A model generated the notes under the pieces. That model worked only from the letters and a program-made list of their open reading frames with translations, had not been told where the DNA came from and ran no database searches. From the NCBI GenBank assembly GCA_911728435.2, contig OU452199.1:14890860-14954859 (forward strand): a DNA stretch of 64,000 bases, in the 5' to 3' direction. The DNA is from Apoderus coryli (taxonomy: Eukaryota > Arthropoda > Insecta > Coleoptera > Attelabidae). The translations under genes and the position numbers were made by a program. This document shows positions 1 to 11,669 of the stretch, piece after piece. Every line of letters starts with the position of its first letter. The stretch's first letter is position 1.

Positions 1-2389
1 GTATTTTTAAAAGACAGACAAGACTGTATATTGCGATAAAATCTTGGTGTAAATATAATATGCTCTCATGGCATGGCGTTACGACTTCAGTTTCTCAGGA
101 TGTGAAAGCTCGGAACAGATTTATACTATAATCGAGACTATAATAAAAAAGGCTTGATGAACAATATTTTGTTATTATTTCAGATTTTGAAGGGACAGTT
201 TAATGCTACACATTGTACCTATATCTTGTTGAATAAATTAGATTTCAGTCAAGTGTTGTTCCACTTTCTATTTCCATTTTCCAAAACTTCGCGTTTTCAT
301 GAAGAGCCCACATAATGATCAGAGGCAAATAATTTTTATCAAAATTTAATATTTATTAAGCCGCTCCTAAAAACGTAAAACCAAATATATAATTAGTTTC
401 TAAAAATGCAATGGGGGAGATTATCAAGTAATGAATATTGCATGTCCCAAGCATGATAAACTAATCTTGAATCTGATAATGAGGAAAATATGAACTCTTG
501 AATTACGGGATTTGTAATAAATAATTTATTTTTATTAAATATAAAAATACATATCTATAACTGTTTAAAAATTGATGAATTAGAAGAAATAAAGTTAAAA
601 AAATATTATATTTATCGCGTGGCAGTGACAAGAAGACGAATGCCAAGATGTGCTGTTAATGATTACCAATAAATAACATTCTGAAAATTCTATTGACTGA
701 AATGAATTACAAAATATGCGTTACTTAGGTATATACAGAATCTACATATTTTTGTCTTGGATCTAAGGAACATTGAATCTATCGAATCAACACATCAATT
801 TAATGTTGTGTTATATTAAAGAATAAGTGGCATGCGAGAAGAGTATTCGAAATTTCAACATCATCAAATCATTCATTCCCGTAGCTATAGTCTATTCTCA
901 GTTTCAAACTTGAAGCGATCTTAGCTAAGCAATACTAAATACTTGAGATTCCGTGTATACTATAGTGCAATCTTCGTGCATTCGCGACGAAGCAAAGCTT
1001 GAGCAAACTCTCTTTAGTAACATTTGGTTTTTTAGTGACAATTCTAGTTATTTAATGGAATGTTGTTGGCAATGTAGTAACATAACCTAAGATAAAGCAA
1101 GAATAATAGTAAGTAATGACAAAAGGAAAAAAATACTGACAGTTGTCATGTCCCAAGCATTACTTAAGATACGGTATCACCATACTTGAGTACGACTCAA
1201 AGAACGGATGCGCGGTTTGCACCTATCTGACCCAAGTCTTCTCTATAGTAAGCATTTCTCGTCTCAAGTATCAAGCCCATACAGAAACTGACGCACATAC
1301 ACTTTACCAAAAACATTATATTACAGGGGATATCAAAATGTGTATTTCCATCAAAAACTCCATATGGAATTTTTGACTTGATCACAATATATTTGTTTTG
1401 TTTGAGTACAGAATAAAATAATATACATAGTGCCTTCATTTTAAAAAATACAACTTTGACACGCTTCGTATATTTTTAAAACGCATATTCCTATATAATT
1501 ACGCAGCTTTAAACTACCTCGTCTAACTTTGACTGGATACGAGATCCCAAACCCGATGATTGCCCTCGAATTTAAAATTACCCTGGATATTTCTAACACC
1601 GTCATCAAATGCTTAAAGAAATATTCGGTTAATTTTGAGAATCGAAAGATTACCATCAACCATTTTTATGCTAAATTTATTTTTTTTACATTAAGCTAAG
1701 TACCCCTAAAACCAAATTTTACGTAGGGAGATGTTCCCAAGTTTACGACTTAAATTAGATTTAGTTTATAGAAGAGCGTAAGAAAATACATTTGGAATAA
1801 AAAATCAATCACGGTTAGTGCAATGTATATCCTAACTTCCATGATAGCGATTTATTTATTATAACTTAATTACATTTCCAATTTTTATCTGCTTTGTTAA
1901 ACTGATATACTTAATAGATTTTAAATCAAGTTATTTTATTGAAATCTGTTGTTCATTAACTTTACATCATACAAAAAACTGCAACACACCCTGCATATCT
2001 ACAACATGTATTTAAAGTCAATTTTTTAGTTTACGCATTATATAAATTCTTACATATATTCTCTGATTATCTTTAGGCGGTGCATTCAGAATTAGCGAAC
2101 GAACAAGAACTAATGTCTAAATTGTCTCATAAGGAGTGTGAGTTTGTATTTTATGTTCATTAATGGAATTACAACAGTATTTTTTCTGTGTGAAAATGTT
2201 ATCTTCGGGAAAAGATCTTGCATGCTTGCTCTCGCTCGCTCGCTGAAGTGCTGGACGCACTAAATTACCAGAAATTTTATAAAGCTATAACATACCTAGT
2301 AGAGACACATGAAATTGATTCAATCCAATATGAACTACGTTTTAGACCGTACGCGTTTTTACGTTCTAGGTTTTTATTTAACTCCTTAC
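1..2389. other. Intronic sequence of the Atossa gene, nothing recognised
   Basis: AT-rich DNA between the last visible exon (2390-2562) and the window edge. I looked on the minus strand for the continuation of the Atos domain after SPYL and did not find it, so the next exon is probably further left. Short open frames here have no recognisable motif. No clear repeat termini were seen. Confidence 0.5.
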
Positions 2390-2562
2390 CAAATACGGCG
2401 ATGAAACTTTATCATAATCGCCAACTGTGTAAAAGAATACAGTTACAGGTACGAACAGATGCTTTGGCACGAATGAACCACTCGCGCCCAATTCAGCTGT
2501 GAAACCATGGACGGTTGACACTGGTTCCAAACGACCGTTTAGAACCGATTCTTCGAAGCTTC
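2390..2562 (-). CDS. atos: Atossa (FAM214A/ATOSA) homologue, exon with start of the conserved Atos domain
   Basis: This exon encodes the start of the Atos-like conserved domain (formerly DUF4210). Read on the minus strand it gives SFEESVLNGRLEPVST, then HGFTAELGASGSF and PVTVFFYTV, ending in SPYL. This closely follows the vertebrate FAM214A block that begins LLGNFEESVLN and continues with GFTAEIGASG. The acceptor is a TTTACAG and the donor is G|GTAAGGAG. It enters in phase 1, completing the Gly codon left open by the exon at 2702-2853, and leaves in phase 0. Drosophila Atossa is a nuclear protein needed for macrophage tissue invasion; the domain's biochemical role is not established. The rest of the domain and the C-terminal region must lie beyond the left edge, since I found no matching exon in 1-2389. 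Confidence 0.94.
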
Positions 2563-2701
2563 CTGTAAATTTTAGATAAGATAAAATAAAAGTTAATTAC
2601 CTATTAATGCCATTTCACTTGGATTTCCCTCTCGAGCATATTGTAATAATTATAAAAAAAATATATTGATTACACCTTTAGATTAAAAGAGATATGCTTA
2701 C

Positions 2702-2853
2702 CAAGAAGATTAGCAGCGTGGCCTTTTCGACGGTGCTTCACAGGTGACAGATCAATCTTTGGGACGGCATGGATTTCTGGACTGCATGGTGATACGATGC
2801 TGCCATCACTTTCGCTTTCATCATCCGTGGTAAATCCATTCGTAAATAATGCA
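2702..2853 (-). CDS. atos: Atossa homologue, short acidic/serine linker exon
   Basis: A 152-nt exon with acceptor TTTTTTCAG and donor TTG|GTAAGCAT. It enters in phase 2, joining AG from the upstream exon to T to make a Ser codon, and exits in phase 1. It encodes an acidic, serine-rich stretch (TTDDESESDGSIVS), a basic patch around KHRRKGH, and ends NLLG. The terminal LLG joins SFEES in the next exon, exactly as in the family motif LLGNFEES. The intron between them is only 139 bp, unlike the multi-kilobase introns upstream. Confidence 0.9.
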
Positions 2854-3171
2854 CTGAAAAAACAAGTTATCGCTGTCTTGTTAGGTTGATGAAAACGAAA
2901 TAAAATAATCAACGTTTTTAGAAAGAATCTAACTGAAATATTTTCTCAATTATCGGTTTTTTATTTATTTTTGTAATTGTCAAGAGTTGGCAAGGATTCC
3001 ACATCAAAAAGGTATTACCTAATAACAGTCAAATAAAATAGTATTTTTACACTATATAAAACCAACAATTTTTTGAAGTATAAAATTTAAAAAAACCAAT
3101 AAAAAATTTAAAATAATCGATTTCGCACTTTTCAATGGCTTGTAAAGTGTTGAAAAAAAATCCAATATATA

Positions 3172-3510
3172 CAGGGTGTTTCATTAACAACGGGACAACC
3201 GTTAACTGGAGATACTACGGGTCAAACAATGATGATTGACCCAAACTTGCCTTATCCAATGATGGTTTAGGCAATACCGGATGATCAAAGTAATTCTTGT
3301 TCATTTTCGATATTTTAATCCGTTTTCAAGAAAAAACGATTTAGTGCAGATTATTTGCTTCTCACCCTCTCTAACCGGTCCAGTTTATTTGAATTTTCAT
3401 AAACAAAATCCATTCCTTGAAGAAGTGCCTCTTAATTTAAGGGTAAATAAGTGGTTTATGCATGACGGATCACCAGCACATTCTGTTCGGCCGGTAGTCG
3501 TAGTAAGTTT
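3172..3510 (+). mobile_element. Tc1/mariner-like transposon remnant
   Basis: It begins with the recurrent terminal motif TACAGGGTGTTTC. A plus-strand frame at about 3338-3506 retains LTGPVYLNFHKQNPF, then EVPLNLRVNKWFMHDGSPAH. This corresponds to the middle of a DDE transposase, where WFMHDG(A/S)PAH carries the second catalytic Asp. The N-terminal DNA-binding part, the first Asp and the C-terminus are missing, and no matching right terminus was found. It is an internally deleted fossil within atos intron 4. Confidence 0.6.
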
Positions 3511-3529
3511 TAGCACTAATAAAAAATAA

Positions 3530-6060
3530 TGAAATTCCTTTTAAAATATGAAGTGCTTATTATAAAAAACACAAATCCGAAAAAAAAAGTTTTTTGCTTG
3601 GTGGCTGAAGAGTTTTGAAAGGCTACTGACATAAATGAGGAAAGACTTTAATTCTCCTTTAAAATGCAAAAAAAAAACTCGAATCACAAATTTAATATCA
3701 ATATTGTATTTTATACATTTCAATGAAATTACATTGATATAATAAATAAATTATACAGTACATTAAATCAATGTGAATAATTATTAAGTTTCAACACATA
3801 ATTATTAATCCCTTCTAAACGTGCTCTATTATGTTGAATTATTCACTTATATTACGATAATAACGTTTAATTATTTCTCCTACGGAACATACATTAGTAG
3901 ATAATTAAGGCTGGTTCGCGGAGGCTGGTAACGTCGCTATAAAAATTGAAGTTTCTTTGTAACTATCTTTTTTCTTGATTCTGAGAAAGACAATAGATTT
4001 ATTTAACAGTTTAGTATATATAATATTGTTTTATTGAAGATACGACATACAAACTTCCAATCAATTATTATATATATTTGGTTAGATATGTCATTGCATA
4101 TACACACATTTTCCCTCAAGTTTTTTTATGATGAAACCGTTCTATTATCGAGAATCATAAATATACAAGCGGCCATTATACTCAGGTGTAGTTTTCCAGG
4201 CAATACTTAAACCTTAAGAATAAGTCATAAATACATGGATACATTTCTTGCATCACTATTAATGAAAGAAAGTTGTCATTTTGACTATTCGCGTCAAATT
4301 AAATGTATCCGTTGGTGGGCAGTTTTGTTTACAATAACATTCATCACGTCAAATACTAATATTTTATCTTTTTTTTTATACATTTCGCACAATTGTTTGG
4401 CTATTTGGCATTATATCAAAATGTTTCAAAATTTCCGCACTATACGATAAGCAGTGTATATTAAATATCTAGTAAAAAGAATTCAATAAACATGTCAGGT
4501 AACAATATGTGCAGATAGGCTACAATTTCAATAATAATAAAAAAGTTCGATTGCCCTTACGATTACGAAGACTTAACTATAACACATAGACCAACGGGTA
4601 TACTATGATTGGTTTTTTAAAATTGTCGTTAAATGCAAACGCCCAGAACCTAGATGGTGACGACGGTAAACAATCAATAATCAAACACAAATTTGACAAC
4701 TTCTATCATTTAAAAAGAATTCTGCCAGATTTTGTGAATAGTTAACTACCTACTAAAAAACGCCAGCTATCTTATTCACTCTAATCTTCAACGAAATTAG
4801 GGTAAAGTCGGGCACGGATTTCTCAGAATCAAAATAAGTGTAAAATATGCCATGTGTTTTAACATACGTTTAAATAGTCAGCGCAGGAAAACGTTTACTT
4901 TTGTTGAGGCTTCATTGAAGGGAAACATTTTTAAAATAGTTCCCAAATCGTCACTTTTTTCATTAAAGTAATGCCATTAGAATCTACTCGCTTAAACAAC
5001 ATACAAACTTACAATGCTCGGGTGTCAGACTGTTCTTAAAACTATCGCTATCCTACACCTCGTACTCATTATTCGCGCAATAGCTTAATTAAACCTATTA
5101 AATCTATTTACACCCGACACACGCACAGATGCTTAATTAAACACAAACTTCATTAAGTTTATTTTATTTTTGCTAAAATAATTTGGTTGTTGAAAAAATT
5201 CCATATTATTTATATTTCATTCCATTCAATTCATTCAAAATCTGGCAACAATCAAGAAAAGATGAGAAATTCGCGGATTCCACACTTTATTTGAACTTTT
5301 CACCATAAACATATTCCAGCACATTTCCGTCAACAAATCCACACATTACGCAGTGGAACATGATTAGATACTTGATTTTCCAACAAATTTAATTTACTAA
5401 ACTACCACAATAATATAAGATATATTAAAACATTATTTTGATTTTGAAAAATCCTTCACGGACTTGAACTCTGTTTTCGTTGGAGATTAAAGTGAATAAG
5501 AGCTATCACGTTTTATTATTCTACCTACTGAGTAATTTTTATCTAAAAAAGATTCAAATAATTTCTTTTGACATAGAAAATGCATTTGAATGCATCTTTA
5601 TACCTTGCTTCTTCCAAGTTTTTAATTTCTTCACATAGGGTATTTATAAAAACTTTAGCAGTTCAGCTTCTTTAGTATAAGCAGTAAACCACTCTTCAGT
5701 TAAAAAATACCTCTAGCTGGAGGAAAGGGAGAGCCGTAACTTCTTCTCCCCCTGGTCACGTCCTTGATTATTATAATTTTTAGGATTCCGTAACTTTGTA
5801 GGAGGAAAAAAGGGATCACAAACAGAAATCAATCAGTTGTCTATCTGTCACAGGCTCTTTAATAGAAAAGTTAAAATGAATGAGATAATTTTCCTAAAAG
5901 ATCAGATCACTTGAAAATTCTTTGGTCATTCTAAGTCAGACATTCCTAAACTCATTCTTTCCAGTGCATGTTGTTTTAATTAATTTGAATAATTTTAAAA
6001 TCCTCAATAGTTGCTTTCAGAAAGGATAAAAATGTTGTATATACTCAAACATGGTAAATT
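3530..6060. other. Intronic AT-rich sequence, nothing recognised
   Basis: Unique-looking AT-rich intron between the mariner-like remnant and the large atos exon. No coding domain, tandem array or terminal repeat was recognised. Confidence 0.4.
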
Positions 6061-6084
6061 AATTTCAGATAAACTAACTCTTAC

Positions 6085-7302
6085 CTTTTTATTGCTGAGA
6101 CGGAGTTTAATGAAGAATCGTAATCGAATCTCGACTTTCCTTTTCTAACAGGTGCTGGACTACTCGTCAAAGGTAATCCTGTTCTGGCATGGAATACCAT
6201 CGAAGCCGCATTATCCAAGTTCCTTCTAAACTTCGCTTGCTCCACCGAACTGGGCACTTCCACCATAGAACTTTGTATTTTCTCATCAACTGCATTCGTC
6301 ACGGTAGTAGTTTCATTATCATCATCAAATGTTATCTTTTGTTTGACATTTTGTCTTCGCATTAATTTAGGTAAGTCAGTATTAATATTATTTGATATAT
6401 CTCGCATTTTTTGTTGTTTTATAATCGGTATAGGACTATCACAATGTTTATCTACATATACGTTAAATTGATTATTTCTCTCCTTAATACTAAAAATATC
6501 ACTTTCGCTCTTATCACATTTAACATTATCACACTCACTCTGAACACATCGCCCACTATTCTTGTGGCCGCTGCGTTCTATTGCGTCCAATAAAAGCTGG
6601 CTCTTGTCTTGGTTCAATCTGTTGAGATCATTCGTATTTTTGGTGTTTTGGCTCTTCTGCCAGAACTCCTCGTCTAATTTCGCGCTTTTTGATTGCTTGT
6701 CAGTGTTAGGACTTACATTTCGTTTCTCACAAACGTAACTTACAGAAAATGGGAGTTTATCAATAGTTACTTTCAATTTTTGTTTGGAGGTGGATGCTTC
6801 ACAGCCATTACTAGTGGTTGCGGCGCCCCTACCATTTTGGCATATCTTTTTATTATTGTTACAACTGTTTGGAGAATTTGTAGTGTCCAAATCGTCAAAA
6901 TCTTCACAATGATGTTTACCTGTCAACGTGCATGTTCCAAAAAAGTCGGATTTCACACCGGTCTGAGATTGTGCTGCTGGCTTCATATTAGTATTCTGTC
7001 TACAAGAACAACTAAACTTTGGAAATGAAGAGGTACGAGGAGCGCTTAAAACTGAAACTTTCAGAACTAGACCGTTTCCTAAATCAACAATAGGAAATTC
7101 ATGGTTGGTAGCTGTCAACGTAAATATGGAAGTGGCTAAGAGTTGTCCAGGTGCACATAGCCGGTATCTAAAATTTTTCGGTGTCAAAACAAAATCAGAG
7201 TTATCCTGGGTGGTTAACCATGCCGTAATTTGTGAGAAATACAGTTGAGATCGGATTGCGTTAACAAGTTGATTTCTATTGACGAACAATGAAGATGTGC
7301 CT
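6085..7302 (-). CDS. atos: Atossa homologue, large central exon
   Basis: A 1218-nt exon (about 405 residues) with acceptor CTATTTCAG and donor AAAAAG|GTAAGAG; both phases fit its neighbours. Its first ~95 residues hold the second conserved Atos block: AIRSQLYFSQITAWL (vertebrate counterpart AVRSFVFFSQLSAWL), NFRYRL, and FPIVDLGNGLVLKVSVLSAP. The remainder is low-conservation and likely disordered, rich in Asn, Ser, Lys and Asp, with several Cys in the CSC and CDNVKCD stretches. The exon ends in a basic region with PVRKGKSRFDYDSSLN leading into the acidic linker. Such a long, unique and uninterrupted reading frame in a repeat-filled region supports a functional gene. Confidence 0.95.
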
Positions 7303-7623
7303 CTGAAATAGAAAAAACAAACAATTAAATACTAATAATCTTTAGGGCCAGTTGTACGGACAGTCAATGATCAACTGAACCAAGTTTAATATTTAAACTC
7401 GGTTCAGCTGGCTTTCGATTTGATTTGATTAAACTTATGTTGGCAATATAAAAAGCAGTTAGGTACTGGTTACTTTAGTTTTATTTAGATTCACAAAGCT
7501 GACAAATGAAGTGAATAGGGATTTACTCTTTTTATTTAGGACAAAAATAGAGAATTGATTGGTTATACAGTGCGTCCAGGATAGTTGTAACAAGAGGTGT
7601 CAATGACAACAAAATTTTGAATT

Positions 7624-8603
7624 CCGGGCTCATACGCGTAAATCCACGATTCATCACCTGTCACGATGTCATAGACGTGTTTCGAAGAACCGCGATCGTA
7701 TTTTTTGAGCGATTGACAAATTGTCTGGGATCCAACGCCAACAAATTTTTTTGACAGTCAACTGTTTATGCAATATTGAATGTATGCTGGTCCCACTAAT
7801 GCCTAAGGTTGTCTCAATCTCTTGATAGGTCACATGACGATCTTGCAATATCAGTTCGCGCACAGCATCAATGGTTTTCGGAACAACAACTGATTCTGGA
7901 CGACCTTCACGAAATTCGTCTTGGAGTGAACTACGACCACGATTGATTTCACCATACCATCGATAAACACTGGTCCTTGATGGAGCTTCATCGCCAAAAA
8001 TTGAATTAAGTTCATCCATGGACTGTTGCTGAGTTAATCCACGTCAAAAGTTGTAAAAAATAATCGCACGAAAATGTTCACGATTTAGGTCCATTTTTGG
8101 GCCGAGATGAATCTTTTAAGTTACTGTAAACAACACAAATAGCGCTTGTATGTCAAAACGTTCTGAGTACGTATAACCTCAAAAATGTCCAACTTTATGT
8201 ATGTATGTATGTATTTGCTCTTCTTTTTTGGCCGCAGCTACCAGGGCTATTTGGCCAGGGGTGATTGAACACCTTTATACTCGTTCGGATAACACAAGGG
8301 GTGAGTCCCAAACCACCACAAAACCTTGAAAGATAAGAAGATCCAATTTAACCTTCACTTATTCATATACCCACACCAGAAGCAGAAACCCACTCTAAAG
8401 TCTCAAATTACATGCTATCAAAAAGCGACCTACGAATTCAACTACTCTAGGCGAAAGCAATTCATGCACTACAGAACCCAACCAAAGTGGCGCCACCAAA
8501 GCACTAACCGAAAGTTTACTTTGAGCAACATACTGTGGACAACTTTGCGATAGAGCTGTCAGTTGCCAGATTGCAAATCCCGAAATATAAAAGGCAACCC
8601 TTG
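7624..8603 (-). mobile_element. Truncated mariner copy (same family as 28887-30169)
   Basis: Its right end reproduces the family terminus (AAATATAAAAGGCAACCCTTG next to TA), and the minus strand encodes the mariner N-terminus (MDELNSIFGDEAPSRTSVYRWYGE, then EIETTLGISGTSIHSILHK). The C-terminal half and the other terminus are missing; similarity stops near 7624. Relative to the better copy it has lost about 36 bp near 7710, between two TTTTTGAGC repeats, removing part of the linker before the catalytic domain. A 344-bp insertion splits its terminal region (8197-8540). Confidence 0.85.
8197..8540 (-). mobile_element. Short retroposon-like insertion with target duplication
   Basis: It interrupts the mariner copy and is flanked by AACTTT on both sides (8191-8196 and 8541-8546), consistent with a 6-bp target duplication. 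One end carries a (TGTA)n run next to TTTGCTCTTCTTTTTTGGCC; read on the minus strand this is a 3' tail after a GGCCAAAAAAGAAGAGC sequence, as in some non-LTR 3' ends. No reverse-transcriptase motif is present, so it may be a 5'-truncated LINE or a SINE. Confidence 0.55.
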
Positions 8604-8605
8604 TA

Positions 8606-9040
8606 TAAAAGCATATAACCAGATCGACCCCAATCTGAGGAGTATCGGCCTGAACGAAATTAATTTGTTTAAGAAAGACTTCCCTATTAGATAAACAGTA
8701 TAGTATAATAGTAAGCCTACATCAGTTTGATGGTATAATATTAAATGTTTATGAGGTTGGCTGAGCGTGTTGTTGGGAGTCTCATTTCAGATGTTACTGG
8801 AGTTTTGTTAATTTTAATTATTTCAATTGTATACATTTGCTCTTTTCAGGATGATAGTTTTGCGCTGTTATCAATTATTGAATATAGTGGTAATTTAAGG
8901 ATAATACTATAAGAGTTAAGTAAAAGATTGAGGATAAGTTCATTGTGATATTTTACATCTCAGTGCAGAAAATCTGTATCATCTAAAGTTTGTACACATT
9001 GCTCAATCAATAAAGACTATTATTATTATATTTTTGGAAA
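8606..9040 (+). mobile_element. LINE 3' end
   Basis: A plus-strand frame ends in a short basic tail (SIGLNEINLFKKDFPIR, then stop), typical of non-LTR ORF2 C-termini. About 300 bp of AT-rich 3' UTR follows, ending in CAATAAAGACTATTATTATTAT, a polyadenylation-like signal running into an (ATT)n tail. No catalytic domain remains, so it is heavily 5' truncated. Confidence 0.5.
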
Positions 9041-10828
9041 AATTACTTTTTTGCAATAATTAGTATTATCACAGAATACTTCGTATTATTTTATTTGGTG
9101 TCTTAGAACAAAACCCACATAAACAGTATAACCAATAATAACTATCAAAACTGAGACAACGAACCTATAAACAAACTGGGTAATTAGCAATAGGTTTAAT
9201 ATTTTGATATAACATTTTATTCAATATAATCACCGCCCATATCCGCACATCTTTCGATCCTTCGTCTGAATGCCTTAAAACTGTTTTAAATTTGATCTAA
9301 AGTTAAAGAGTTTGCAGCATTTCTAATTTTTTCCTGTAATATTTCTGCATCATTAGGAAGTGGTTCAGCATAAACCAATTGTTTGAGATGACCCTAAATA
9401 AAAGTCCAATATTGATTAGTCAGGGGATCTCGGCATCCACTTGGTCGGTAAATTTCTCGCAATCCAATTGTGTCCAAAATTTAAATTCAACCACTGATTA
9501 ACTGGTTCTGTGGAGTGACTAGGGCAACCGTCGTGTTGAAAATGAATTAAAGGCATATTTCTAAAATTATGTAGCTGTCCCTGGGAAAATATTTCAGCAA
9601 TCCCTAAGTAAATGTGCTGGTTTAACCTCCCTATAATGAAATAACTCCAATGTGATACGACTGTTACCTTTTTAGAAGTAATACTAATATAATATTGGGA
9701 TTTTCAGATGACTAATACCGACAATGTTGTGATGAAACATCACCATTGGTTGTGAATGTTGATTCATCTGAGAATTATAAAATTATGAAAATATCTCTCT
9801 TCTATAATTTTTTCTCCAATAGTTAAATAAAAATCTAACCTACGACCATGATCTCCTTCTTCAAGTGTATGTTTATGAACAGCATTATATATTTTTTTGC
9901 TTTGTAAATTCGTTGAACCTCGGACTTGCTAATATTAACGATACCTGATCTCTCTGAGTGTCATCTTAGGATTTTCTGAAACAGATGCGTCAGCTATAAT
10001 AACCCCAACATCGTGTTTTTGTCTTCAAGTTTAGAACAAGACCAGTAACCAAATTGTTTTTTATGATTCTCATAACCGAGGTACGTGACACAACACTATC
10101 TGGGAATTTTATATTAAATAGCCTTATTACTTCTCTTAACGAGATTTCACCAATTTCATTGCATTGCACAATATAAATTTTTTGAGACAAGTTGTATCAT
10201 TTTCACTTAACTGTTTTATCGTTGATTCTGAGCGTACTCCGTTAATCCTGAGCGTTAATCAATTTGAAATAGAAATGACAACGTTTGACGCAAATGTAAA
10301 TAAATAACCTATACTGTTTTTCGAAAGCCTACTTTTAACTTCTAACTAATTTCAATTAAATGCATTATTTATTATTTGTTATGCTATTTATGCAGTGTTT
10401 GTTATGATTCAAATTAAAATACTAATTATTTGCAACAATGCGTTGTTCCCAAATTTTTTTGTCATTCACACCTCTACATACATCTGTCCTGGGACACACT
10501 GTATAATTCTAAGTTACTATTTATCGAAATATTAATCTAAACACGTAGTGCTTATTGACAATATACTTTTTTGAACATATCTTTGAAATAATGCCCAAAT
10601 ACGTAAAATCAGAATCGGAATTTTTCAATTTCATAAGTCGAAATAAATTTATAGGTTATTAGACAAGCTAAACTACCCCAAAAATTGTTTTTGCTTGAAT
10701 ATCAGTAATACCAAATTTTGGCATGTCTAGTCAAAATTATGATGGGTTATAAAGCGCTGCTATCGCTTTTATAACACTCCCTACTTAGAACAACTCTTAA
10801 ATCGTTAAAATTGAATTTCAAACATTTT

Positions 10829-11536
10829 TGGTAATTTGGGTAGTATGATTGTAATAATTAAAACACTGTTTAACGGTACGTACAAAACTGAATATTTATT
10901 AATATGGAAAAAGAGTGTGTTTGAGCGTTAAGTTGTTTGATCTCCGAGATTTCTCTTTGTAAACTGGTCATTTGCTGCTGCATTTGAACCAGTACTTGCA
11001 TCATTGCGGACACTACCGCGTTTTGATCAGCCGAAAGAGCCATGTCGCGAATGTTTGTCGGACGGGCGTTTGTTATATTTTAAAATTACACACACTACCC
11101 AAACTACCGCACAAATAAGATCACGTCGGGGTCACCACTTTGGTAATTTGGGTAGTATGATTGTAATAATTAAAACACTGTTTAACGGTACATACAAAAC
11201 TGAATATTTATTAATATGGAAAAGAGTGTGTTTGAGATTTAGGTTGTTAAAATCCGGAGAGAGAGTTTTGGCACGAGAGAGATGTTGACTGTTTTGATGT
11301 TGAAGACTGACTGGGGTAAAATTATAGAAAAAGCATATCTGTGAAGAGAGTACCACATCTGGTCGGTACGTGGCTTTAACAATAACCACTGCTTTTTCTA
11401 GGTACAGACTAGGGATTTCTTTTGTTCCCGAAAATGAAAAACATTAAAAAGAAAGTAGAAATATTCGTGCCAGATGTTTCAACATTTGGTGCAATTTAGA
11501 AAATATTATTTACAACTACTATACTAAATTTTTACA
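10829..11536 (-). mobile_element. Internally deleted LTR retrotransposon (LTR, primer-binding site, gag start)
   Basis: Read on the minus strand it is: 5' LTR (11536-11141, starting TGTAAAAATTTAG), a primer-binding site TGGTGACCCCGACGTGA (11137-11121), a leader, then an ATG at 11043 opening about 39 codons of a Gln/Met-rich gag N-terminus (ALSADQNAVVSAMMQVLVQ), joined at 10925 to a copy of the last ~97 bp of the LTR (10925-10829). The two LTR segments share a near-identical stretch around GGGTAGTATGATTGTAATAA. All of pol is gone. The gag start and PBS suggest a Ty3/gypsy-type element, but no pol domain confirms it. Confidence 0.72.
11141..11536 (-). repeat. 5' LTR of the deleted retrotransposon
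   Basis: About 396 bp. It contains a TATTAATAAATATTCAG promoter-like segment, and its 3' edge lies 3 bp from the primer-binding site. A diverged relative stands alone at 18140-18524. Confidence 0.65.
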
Positions 11537-11559
11537 ATGAAATAACTAAATTTAAAAAT

Positions 11560-11665
11560 ACATAAATACAGTGTGGCACAATAAAAAGGTTGCCACAGTA
11601 TCTACAGAATAAAATACAATATATACAGTGTGGCGCAAGAATAATGGTCGCCACACATTCGATTG
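11560..11665. repeat. Two imperfect tandem copies of an ACAGTGTGGC unit
   Basis: ATACAGTGTGGCACAA...GTTGCCACA is followed after about 60 bp by ATACAGTGTGGCGCAA...GTCGCCACA. Each copy is a small hairpin-like unit (GTGGC...GCCAC). It could be the terminus of an unrecognised DNA transposon. Confidence 0.4.
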
Positions 11666-11669
11666 GGAT

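Larger units (their letters stand above)
7568..10501 (-). mobile_element. Degenerate Tc1/mariner-like element with nested insertions
   Basis: Imperfect terminal inverted repeats of about 55 bp lie at both ends. The left starts CAGTGCGTCCAGGATAG; the right, reversed, starts CAGTGTGTCCCAGGACAG; both reach a GGTGTnAATGACAA segment and are flanked by TATA/TATA (TA duplication). Decayed transposase lies on the minus strand between about 10190 and 9200: an N-terminal helix-turn-helix (VIRLFNIKFPDSVVSRTSVMRII), then DESTFTTNG (first Asp), HFQHDGCPSHS (second Asp), PRSPD, and a C-terminal RRIERCADMGGDYIE. Frameshifts and stops make it non-functional. The interior is interrupted by a mariner piece (7624-8603) and a LINE 3' end (8606-9040). 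Confidence 0.75.

Noticed and set aside
1197..1659. Missing 3' exons of the Atossa gene in minus-strand frames
   Set aside because: Translations lack any resemblance to the expected continuation of the Atos domain and have no matching phase-0 acceptor.
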